Shown here: piece by piece, positions 35,501-43,200 of the stretch
Numbering within the stretch: the first letter of the stretch is position 1
How the letters are laid out: every line of letters begins with the position of its first letter
From: Alopecurus myosuroides
Taxonomy: Eukaryota; Streptophyta; Magnoliopsida; Poales; Poaceae
Direction: 5' to 3'
DNA: 64,000 bases
Assembly: GCA_028641055.1 (NCBI GenBank)
Contig: CM054062.1
Span: 174,239,642 to 174,303,641, forward strand
Made by a program: the position numbers and the translations under genes
The notes under the pieces: generated by a model
Told to the model about the DNA's origin: nothing
Database searches by the model: none
The model's input: only the letters and a program-made list of their open reading frames with translations

Positions 35501-36005
35501 CAGCAAGACCACTTTCCATGGCATTGTGCCCGGGATCTCATGCAACCCGATTGGCCGAGTGTGGATTGATGTGCTATTTGGCACTCGGGAAAACTGCCGC
35601 ACAGAGCGCCTGCAGTTTGAAGTGGTGGATCATCAGAGCCCATATCATGCTCTACTCGGCAGGCCTGCTCTGAGCAAGTTCATGGCCTCTACCCATGTGG
35701 CTTATCTGAAGATGAAGATCCCCGGTCCCAATGGCATCATCACCATCTCGGGAGATTACAAGAAGTCCATGGAGTGTGCCTCTGCTAGCTCCCAGCTGGC
35801 GGAGTCAATGGTGATTGCTGCCGAGAAGAAGAAGATGTACGAGGTGGTGGCCATGGCTCAGTCCGCACAAGCTGGCGCACAAGGTGTGCCGAGTACCCAG
35901 CATGGTACTGCTTTCCAAGCTGCCAAGGAGACCAAGACATTCCAGGTTGACCCCGAGTTCCCGGAGCGCGTGGCCATCATTGGTGCCGGGTTGGCCGAGA
36001 AATAG
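32544..36005 (+). CDS. gag: Element G gag-protease polyprotein
   Basis: The frame opens at the ATG at 32544 inside the 5' LTR, crosses the primer site and ends at TAG 36003; an upstream in-frame extension to 32448 exists. Order: an N-terminal domain shared with F, an Ala/Glu-rich coiled coil (about residues 180-230), a Gln/Arg-rich linker, a gag capsid-type domain (about 34095-34530), an atypical Cys/His cluster CSFHTHH...C, an Asn/Gly low-complexity run (35040-35165), and an aspartic protease with DNGSSINI at 35424. Gag forms the cytoplasmic particle and the protease matures it. The next frame is in phase, separated only by the TAG. Element F has CAG at the matching place, so this is either a fresh nonsense change or a leaky stop. 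Confidence 0.93.
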   Translation: MASAVTPPRQLAPTVGQPAALAGVSVRTGSSSAERVVCGLVHRFGSFDFVIDNAGCFGGMAMPEGGSVISFGSHLVYVATVANSAYPELVQDAEDPPAVVAARGRPARSSACCAEVMVTGLAANAGAAATGAAAVVEEVDDPPAGGRNHRPYEKESNLPPSTSTVIPASAARTGMPTPTDVELLAAREQLERQRQELLAEQAELEKIRLELSLDQLEYNKAHGFTPVARRPSRVGATRCNLGAEMATVAEEPAQSATANTFTRPRYSTPAKTLRAAQAVAAELPRLDGEARLRQQERLNELVLEAARQNEEFRKANPGAGASQVVHSHAARSNDQASSPHPSREKSRNGRSGRDRQMQVYDPAAAAKQVTVPQQPGQEHNAARAGSQAHQAQSRIREAARPGTSRQPAAQPARQRQQPRPVAPVANPVEQPAAMQVDRYDDGYSAMEMAGYDIHDRVGERVLAPGDARHQLDRLSLSARLESTGPPGPECFGPRIMNEPSVKGFQLARGTKSYNGSTKPEDWLNDYVTAVHIAGGNRRWAVRYVPQMLEGPARTWLNNLPKHSINCWLDFSDAFVSNFTSTYKRPNRPQQLSACRQREDETDREYLTRWSTLRNTCEGVNEAQAITWFAQGCRHGSMLWQRLQREMPNTLAETIKIADQYALGDPTQPLMDSSEPRRNFNSSKRNEFRNKRRVDTRYDPEEVNAVNVGGGGGQRQKPAGAYGQNQNQGQGNKKPFRTAQPGSGNSEQPKKFVFDDMKDGPCSFHTHHPSRPANHTTRQCEWWDVIKSDGLPPPPPLPAANATVQPTRAPAARPPVYPRRENVNQVALGANRNFNNERYRNNNNNYNRNNNNRGNNNYQGNNNGSNGNNGGNGSNQYQEHHESYMIFTSEAVDKQSQHRRAMEVNAVIPAVPHYMYWCDQEIRWTRADHPKVMPNPGTYALVLDPTFLGPEKNVRFSKVLIDNGSSINIVYKDTLEKLGLAENMMLPSKTTFHGIVPGISCNPIGRVWIDVLFGTRENCRTERLQFEVVDHQSPYHALLGRPALSKFMASTHVAYLKMKIPGPNGIITISGDYKKSMECASASSQLAESMVIAAEKKKMYEVVAMAQSAQAGAQGVPSTQHGTAFQAAKETKTFQVDPEFPERVAIIGAGLAEK
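32575..32591 (+). other. Element G primer binding site
   Basis: TGGCGCCCACCGTGGGG, two bases after the LTR and identical to the F site. The gag frame runs through it, reading LAPTVG in both elements. Confidence 0.8.
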
Positions 36006-39000
36006 GAAAGCGCGCTCATCCACTTCCTCCGTGAGAATCGGGATGTTTTCGCCTGGACCAATGAGGATCTACCAGGAGTCCCGAGGGAGTTGGTTGAGCA
36101 CTCTTTGCATGTGCGTCCTGACGCCAAGCCCGTGAAGCAGGCTTTGCGACGTTTCGGGGATGAGAGAAGGAAGGCCATCGGTGATCAAATCACCAAGCTG
36201 CTGATCAGTAACTTCATCATGGAAGTGCTGCACCCGGACTGGTTAGCCAACCCGGTCATGGTCGAGAAGAAAAAGGAAGATCCCAAGGCTGCCACTGCAT
36301 GGCGCATGTGCGTCGACTACACCGACTTGAACAAGGCATGCCCCAAGGATCCCTTCCCGCTACCTCGCATCGATCAGGTGATCGATTCCACTGCCGGCTG
36401 TGAACTGTTGTCTTTCATAGATGCTTACTCTGGTTTCCACCAGATTGCACTCAACCCTGCTGATCAAATAAAGACTGCTTTCATTACCCCGTACGGGGCT
36501 TATTGCTATCGTGTCATGTGTTTTGGCCTGAGGAATGCGGGTGCAACCTATCAGAGATGCATGCAGAAATGCTTGCACGACCAGCTCGGCAAGAATGTGC
36601 AGGTGTACGTAGATGACATTGTCATCAAAACGAATAAAACACATACTCTGCTTGCCGACCTGGAGGAAACCTTTGCTAACCTACGCAGGTACAAAATGAA
36701 ACTGAATCCGAGTAAGTGCACCTTTGGTGTACCAGCTGGAAAGCTACTCGGCTTTCTCGTTTCTAGTCGGGGCATTGAAGCCAATCCGTCTAAGATAAAA
36801 GCTATTGAGAGCATGTCTTTGCCGAGATCATTGAAAGATGTGCAGAAGTTCACGGGTTGTCTGGCATCTCTGAGCCGTTTCCTGGGCCGAATGGGCGAGA
36901 AGGCTCTGCCTCTATACCAGCTGATGAAGAAAAGCGACAAATTTGTCTGGACTCCGCAAGCGGACGTGGCATTCAATGAGCTGAAAGCAATGTTGGCTAG
37001 CGCTCCCGTCTTGGCTAGTCCGCTACCCAAGGAGCCTATGCTGATGTACATTGCCGCGACTAACCGAGTAGTCAGCGTGGTGATAGTGGTGGAGCGAGAA
37101 GAAGAAGGCAAGAGTGTGCAGCGCCCAGTTTATTATCTCAGTGAAGTGCTGTCCAGTTCCAAGCAAAACTATCCACATTACCAGAAGATGACATATGGTG
37201 TGTACCTGGGCGCCAGGAAGCTGAAACATTACTTCCAGGAGCACCCCATCACGGTTGTGAGCTCTGCTCCCATCTCGGACATCATGGGTAACAAGGAGGC
37301 GAGTGGCAGAGTAGCCAAGTGGGCAATCGAGCTAGCCGCGTACGCTCCTGCGTATACGAGAAGAGAAGCAATCAAGTCTCAGGTCTTGGCGGAATTTCTT
37401 GTGGACTGGGCCGAGATGCAATATGAACCTCCTGCTCCAGTTTCCAACTATTGGAAGATGCACTTTGATGGCTCAAAGGTGAAAGAAGGCCTTGGTGCTG
37501 GCGTTGTGCTTACATCACCCAAGCGGGATCAGCTCAAGTATGTGTTGCAGATTCATTTCAAGGCATCCAACAATGTAGCCGAGTACGAGGCAGTGGTGCA
37601 TGGTTTGCGAGTAGCAAAGGAGGTTGGTGTGCAGCGCATTATATGCTATGGTGACTCAGATCTGGTGGTGCAGCAAGTCTCAGGTACCTGGGATGCTTTG
37701 GACGCCAACATGGCATCGTATCGCTTCCTGGTGCAGTCAATGACTGGGTTTTTCGAAGGCTGTGAGTTCCAGCACATTCACCGAGCAGAGAACGAAGCCG
37801 CAGACGAGCTATCCAAGTTGGGATCTTCTCGGCAGTCCATCCCGGCAGGGATTGCCTTGGAGCATTTGAGGAAGCCATCCATCAAGCCTTCCCCCAACTC
37901 GGAATCCATCTTTGTTCCTTCTCTGCCAAATGAAGAATCCGACCCAATGGAGATTGACTGGGAGAGTGCTGCAGGGAACCCGGGGACTGCCGTCCTCTAC
38001 TCGGGGACTGCCACTCCCTACTCGGGGACTGCCATTCCCTACTCGGGGACTGCCGTTCCTTACTCGGGGACTGCCACTCCCTACTCGGGGACTGCCATTC
38101 CCTACTCGGGGACTGCCGCTCCCTACTCGGGGACTGCCGTTCCCTACTCGGGGACTGCCACTCCCTACTCGGGGACTGACATTCCGTACTCGGGGACTGC
38201 CGTCCTCAACCCAGAAGCTGTCGCATTCATTGAAGAAGTTCTCGCCAATCGGTCTGGGCTGCAGAGAAGCGCTCCTACTCCTCCTGTGCAACCACCAGAG
38301 CCAGTCCCAATGGAAATGGACGAACCAGTGTTTCCCGTGCGGGAGACACCGAGTTGGGCAATGCCCATATTATCCTTTCTAAGGGACGGCACTTTACCTG
38401 AAGATGAGGTGACTGCGAGGCAGATTCAGAGAAGGTCCAAGGGCTACACCATAGTCCGAGAGGTACTGCATAAGAGAAGTGCCACCGGTGTGCTGCAACG
38501 CTGTGTGAGCCCAGAAGAGGGAGAAGAAATCCTGGTTGAGATACATCAAGGGGAGTGTGGGCACCACGCCTCTTCTCGGGCATTGGTCAAGAAAGCTTTC
38601 CGGCATGGCTTCTACTGGCTCACTGCACTGCAGCAAGCGGAAGATATTGTGAGGAAATGCACTGGCTGCCAGATGTTCGCAAGTAAGATTCACATGCCAG
38701 CTTCCGAGTTGAAAACAATTCCTATCACATGGCCGTTTGCTGTTTGGTGCTTGGATATGGTTGGTCCTTTCAAGCCGGCTAAAGGCAATATGACACATAT
38801 CTTGGTCATGGTGGACAAGTTCACCAAGTGGATCGAGGTGAAGCCTATTCGGAAGTGCGATGGGGTCATAGCCGTGAAGTTCGTGAAGGATATAATCATG
38901 AGATACGGTTACCCTCACAGTATCATCACCGACAACGGCACCAACTTTGCAGAGGGGGCAATGGTGCGATTCTGCAGAGATAAGCATATCCGACTAGACG

Positions 39001-39620
39001 TTGCCTCAGTCGCACATCCTGCCTCCAATGGGCAAGTTGAGAGGGCAAATGGGATGGTACTGGCAGGCATCAAGCCAAGGCTGATTGAGCCATTGCTGAA
39101 AACACCTGGGTGTTGGCTAGAAGAGTTGCCAGCGGTGTTGTGGAGTCTAAGGACTACCCCTAACCGGTCAACTGGCTACACGCCATTCTTCTTGGTATAC
39201 GGGGCTGAGGCCGTGTTGCCAATAGACTTAGAGCATGACTCCCCCCGAGTAGCCCTCTACACTGAGGTGGAGGCGAGAGAAGCTCGAGAAGACGACGTTG
39301 ACCTGCTTGAAGAAGCAAGAGAGCTGACTCTGTCACGTTCGGCTATCTACCAACAAAACCTGCGGCGTTATCATAGCCGAAAGGTGAACCCAAGGGTTTT
39401 CCGAGAAGGAGACATGGTCCTTAGGCTGGTGCAACGCACAGCCGGGATGCACAAGTTGTCTCCTCCATGGGAAGGGCCTTTCATTGTCAGCAAAGCGCTG
39501 CACAATGATGCGTACTATCTTGTAGATGTGCGCCCATCGCAGGCGAACAGGGCAGATAAAGCTGGAGAGGAAACCAAGCGTCCCTGGAATGTAGCTCTAC
39601 TTCGTCGTTTTCATTCGTGA
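36006..39620 (+). CDS. pol: Element G RT, RNase H, second RNase H and integrase
   Basis: Continues the gag-protease frame directly after the TAG; the first ATG is at 36090. RT has YVDD at 36609-36617. The first RNase H lacks the usual Asp (YIAATNRVV). A second RNase H (about 37440-37860) has HFDGS, AEYEA, GDSDL and AADEL, so its acidic set looks complete. A 231-bp PYSGTA repeat follows, then integrase with HHCC region, Asp 38754, Asp 38931 and Glu 39039 at 35-residue spacing, and a basic tail ending RPWNVALLRRFHS. The added RNase H is known from the Tat lineage, where it is thought to compensate for the decayed first domain. No frameshift or further stop is present. Confidence 0.93.
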   Translation, partial: ESALIHFLRENRDVFAWTNEDLPGVPRELVEHSLHVRPDAKPVKQALRRFGDERRKAIGDQITKLLISNFIMEVLHPDWLANPVMVEKKKEDPKAATAWRMCVDYTDLNKACPKDPFPLPRIDQVIDSTAGCELLSFIDAYSGFHQIALNPADQIKTAFITPYGAYCYRVMCFGLRNAGATYQRCMQKCLHDQLGKNVQVYVDDIVIKTNKTHTLLADLEETFANLRRYKMKLNPSKCTFGVPAGKLLGFLVSSRGIEANPSKIKAIESMSLPRSLKDVQKFTGCLASLSRFLGRMGEKALPLYQLMKKSDKFVWTPQADVAFNELKAMLASAPVLASPLPKEPMLMYIAATNRVVSVVIVVEREEEGKSVQRPVYYLSEVLSSSKQNYPHYQKMTYGVYLGARKLKHYFQEHPITVVSSAPISDIMGNKEASGRVAKWAIELAAYAPAYTRREAIKSQVLAEFLVDWAEMQYEPPAPVSNYWKMHFDGSKVKEGLGAGVVLTSPKRDQLKYVLQIHFKASNNVAEYEAVVHGLRVAKEVGVQRIICYGDSDLVVQQVSGTWDALDANMASYRFLVQSMTGFFEGCEFQHIHRAENEAADELSKLGSSRQSIPAGIALEHLRKPSIKPSPNSESIFVPSLPNEESDPMEIDWESAAGNPGTAVLYSGTATPYSGTAIPYSGTAVPYSGTATPYSGTAIPYSGTAAPYSGTAVPYSGTATPYSGTDIPYSGTAVLNPEAVAFIEEVLANRSGLQRSAPTPPVQPPEPVPMEMDEPVFPVRETPSWAMPILSFLRDGTLPEDEVTARQIQRRSKGYTIVREVLHKRSATGVLQRCVSPEEGEEILVEIHQGECGHHASSRALVKKAFRHGFYWLTALQQAEDIVRKCTGCQMFASKIHMPASELKTIPITWPFAVWCLDMVGPFKPAKGNMTHILVMVDKFTKWIEVKPIRKCDGVIAVKFVKDIIMRYGYPHSIITDNGTNFAEGAMVRFCRDKHIRLDVASVAHPASNGQVERANGMVLAGIKPRLIEPLLKTPGCWLEELPAVLWSLRTTPNRSTGYTPFFLVYGAEAVLPIDLEHDSPRVALYTEVEAREAREDDVDLLEEARELTLSRSAIYQQNLRRYHSRKVNPRVFREGDMVLRLVQRTAGMHKLSPPWEGPFIVSKALHNDAYYLVDVRPSQANRADKAGEETKRPWNVALLRRFHS
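37980..38210 (+). repeat. In-frame 21-bp minisatellite (11 units) in element G pol
   Basis: Unit CCCTACTCGGGGACTGCCATT encodes PYSGTA plus one variable residue. Eleven units fill 231 bp between second RNase H and integrase. The variable residue runs T-I-V, T-I-A-V, T-I-V, suggesting a three-unit (63-bp) higher-order pattern. Nine units contain TCGGGGACTGC exactly, the same 11 bases that abut the 3' LTR at 46141-46151. Element F has no such array here. Confidence 0.93.
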
Positions 39621-40293
39621 GCAAAGATGTGTATGTACCCTCTTATCCGAGTTGAAATTCTACTCTGCAATCTGAAATTGTTCTCGGGGACTGCCCTCGT
39701 CCAAAATTGCTCTAAGTGTTTTACTCGGCTTGTTCTCTTTGTCTATTCGGTTGCTCCACTTCAGAACTCATAAGTGCATTGAGTACTGTGTTTAAACCTA
39801 TATGCCAACTCTTCGACTCTGCTACTGTCCGAAACCCGGCTTCATGGCAAGCAAGAGAACAAGCAAAAGGTCAATGAGCACACGAAAATCACTAAGGAAG
39901 GAAGAGTGCAGGAACCGAGTAGATTGTCGGTTACTTTTTGTTCCCTGTTCTCGTCTTCTCGGCTAAGTGGTGGGCTGCGTTACCATGATTGTTTCTAGCG
40001 GCTAAGTATTTGCAGCCTTGCTACTTGATTCTTGTGACTCGAATACCAAACAAGCGACAAGTCGCAGGTAGAGCAGAGATGATAAGACAGGGTGAATAAG
40101 AAATGCTACTCGGGGACTCGCATGGAAACACAACTCGGCATTAAGCCAGTGTCGTGCACATTGATTAATGTCAACATAAACAGAGTGGGCATAAAAACTG
40201 AGTAGCAAGCAAGTTAAAGGTAGTCTATTACATCTGCTCCCGGCATCCCGGGGATCTGATAAGAGTTCAAGTGAAAAAAGATTGCAGGTTGCT
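39621..40293 (+). other. Element G region between pol and antisense gene, non-coding
   Basis: Both genes converge on this 673-bp spacer, which presumably holds their 3' ends. It contains TCGGGGACTGC at 39684-39694, another exact copy of the PPT 11-mer. No coding frame is supported. Confidence 0.65.
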
Positions 40294-43200
40294 TCAAGTT
40301 GAGGAGGCAGTGTTCTCGGCGCTGGCCTTGGCTGATGTTTCCTCGGCGGCGGTCTTGGCAGCAGTTTCTTCAGTGGCGGTCGCGGCAGCTGTTCCTTCGG
40401 TGCTGGCTTGAGTGGCATCCGCTCCCGTCTGGACGGTGGCGGATTCCGTCATCTCGGCATCCTCCTGGGTGGCCGCCTGCTCGGAAGTGGCCGTGGCCAC
40501 CGAGACGGGTCCTGGAGCCGAGGAGGAACCTGAGGCGTGGCCAGGAGGAGGCACCGTGTCGTCGAGAGCAGCACCTGAGGAGGTGCCGAAGTCGAGTGGC
40601 TCGGAGTCGATGTGCGCCCCTTCGTCTTCATCGCTACTCGCGACGACGGTGGCCTTTCCCTTTCCGGCCTTGCCCTTGGGAGATTCGAAGAAGCCGTCAA
40701 GGTCATCGTCTTCGTCATCATCTCCTTCGTCCTCGTACTCGGTGTCGGGTTCGGGGACGCCCTCGATGTAGACCTCCGTCTCGGCGCACTCTGCGACCTC
40801 ATATGCGATCTGCTTGCGCAAGGCCACGCTCTCGGCATCCGTCTCCCACTTGGAATCATTGCGCTTCCCGCGGATGCGCTGCATATCCAGGTTTTCATAC
40901 CAAGATGCTATGCAGAGAAGCATCACATCCGCACCAGCACGGGCTCCAGAGGCTCGCCATTTTTTCAGCTCGGCCTTCACGCTCTCCAGCTTGAGGGCGA
41001 GATCCCGCATGTTTCTTGGCTGGGGGTCATGAGGCCAGAACAGCCGGTGGAGCTCAAAGCCAGCATGCACCAAGTCAGTTCCGACGCCGGCTAGCTGTTC
41101 GAAGTAACCTTTGAGCACCAGCAAGCTGTCCTCGATATCAGCCCTGGTGTCAATTGGCTCACCCAGCGAAAGGCGAACTGCTCGGGCCTTGGCTACCGTA
41201 GGCGCAGAGGAAGAATCAAGACGAGGCCAGATATCTGAAATAGCAAGTGGCAAGATCAAAAACCGGGAAGAAAAAAGAGGCCGAGAAGGAACAAGACCGA
41301 GAAGAAAAGATGCAATGAAGAGAAAACTTACCGATCAGTTGGCGGCGCAGCTGCTGCAGCTTGGTTCTCCAGGACTCCTCGCTGCCAATGTGTTTTTCTT
41401 GGATCAGGCGCAAGCTGTCCATCTGAGCGAAGAGATCAGCGTTGGTTTTCTTCAAAGTTTCGCACTCAGCCTCGAGGGCCCTCTCCTTGGCCTTGAAAGT
41501 GGTCTCGGCCTTGGCCTTCTCGGCGATTGCCTTGTCCCTCTCGGCGCCAATCTTGACGGCATCTTGGAGTGCCTTCTGAAGCTGGAGCTGCAGCTTCTCC
41601 ATCTCGGTGGTGTGGTCCTTCACCAGGGTAATGGCCTGGTCGGATAGCTGTTTCTCCACCTCCGCTGGCTTGACGCAATCTTGGTGTGCCTCAGCAAATG
41701 ACTTATGATCTTCTGCGAAAAGATAGATGAGGTTAGTAAATAAGCAGAGAAGAATCAAACTCAAGGTCACACCGAGTAAACAGCAAACTCACCTTCAAGT
41801 CTCTTTATGGTGGCCTCGGCGTTCTCCACGAAGCTACGGCATTTTTCATGTTCATCTGCCAAGGCCTTTAGTTTTTCTGCAGAGAAGGAAGGGTTAGCGC
41901 ATAAGAAAGCAAAAGCGGGCGTAAACATAAAACGCAGAAACCGCGTAGCTAAAGGCGTACCTTGCACTTCAGCCAGCTGTTGGGTGCTGGTGGTGGCATC
42001 TTTGCTCGCGGCCTCAGCCATTGCTTTCTCCTTCTCCAGTACGGCGATACGCCTCCTGGCGATGGAGTGGTTCCAGAGAAGGATGCGGTATAAGTGGGTC
42101 CGCTTAAGGACGCTATCCTGAGAAGCGAGAAGAAAGCAAGTTAGACAAGAGCAGAGAAGATTCGACCCGAGTAGAAGGCTACTCGGAGAGTATCCGTCTA
42201 CTCGACCCAAATCTCGGGGACTGGGGGTGATGGTAAGAAAGAAAAAAGGCGAGTAGAAGAGAAGAAAATTCAACTCGGAAAAGGCAAGAAGGACTTACTG
42301 CGTAGGACTGCTCGATGTCCTCGGCATTCTTGCGATGCAAGAACATCTTGGCTGCGAGCGTCGCGGTCTCGGTGGAGACGGACATGGGCTTGTGTCCCAG
42401 ATCAACCTTGTTCCAATCCACGCGGTAGTGGTCGATGGAGCCAAGGGTCAAGCCGTGCCATTTCTCCTCTCCGAGAACCCTGCTGTCCCACCTGGCATTG
42501 ATGTGGCCAACAGTGTCCAAAACCTGTTCAAGACCCTTGGAGGTTATTGGTTTGTCTTGGACTCCACGAGAAGCAATGTTGATAGACTGGGGTTGGCTTG
42601 GATCTGGAGGAGGGGAGTTCACGGCTACAACTTTCCTTCCCCTCTGGATAGCTAAAGCTTTGTCCTTGGGAGGGAAGCCGATTGAGTGATGTTGGCTAAC
42701 CTCGATCATGTACTCCGGGTAGCAAGGCTGGCCAGCAGCGCGAGCGTCCGCAGAGAGCGCAGCAGGAATTGGGCCGGACTCGCGGATCATGAGCGCTCCG
42801 CTTGAGGCTGTACCCTGGTCTCTGGCCCGTTTCTTCGTTTGCTCCTTCTCAACCCTCTGCTTCTCGGGATCCGCAGTCTTCTTCCCGTCAGCCTTGGCCT
42901 GCGCCTTCTCGGCGACTGCCTTCTCGGCATCTTGCTTCTCGGCCTTCTTATGCTCAGCCTTGGTTTTCTTCTGCTCAGCCTTGGCCTTTTCAGCAGCTTC
43001 CTTATCAGCAGTTTCCTCCTCGGCCTTGGCCTTCTCAGCAGCTTCCTTCTCGGATTCCCTTCTGACAACCTCGTCCCTCAGAGCTTCCAAGGCTCGCTGC
43101 CTGGTTACTCGCCCGGCGGGAGGGCTGGATGTATCCTTGGTCTTCGACGGCGAGGAGGAGGTTGGCGGTGTAGGGCCTTGCGCAGTTGGCGGTGTAGGGC

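Noticed and set aside
37980..38210. Possible CRISPR-like array
   Set aside because: Units are contiguous 21-bp repeats with no spacers and lie within an open frame; this is a plant minisatellite.
37809..38291. Minus-strand ORF of 160 codons with GSPRVG repeats
   Set aside because: It is the reverse reading of the pol minisatellite. The plus-strand pol frame continues through it, with integrase downstream.
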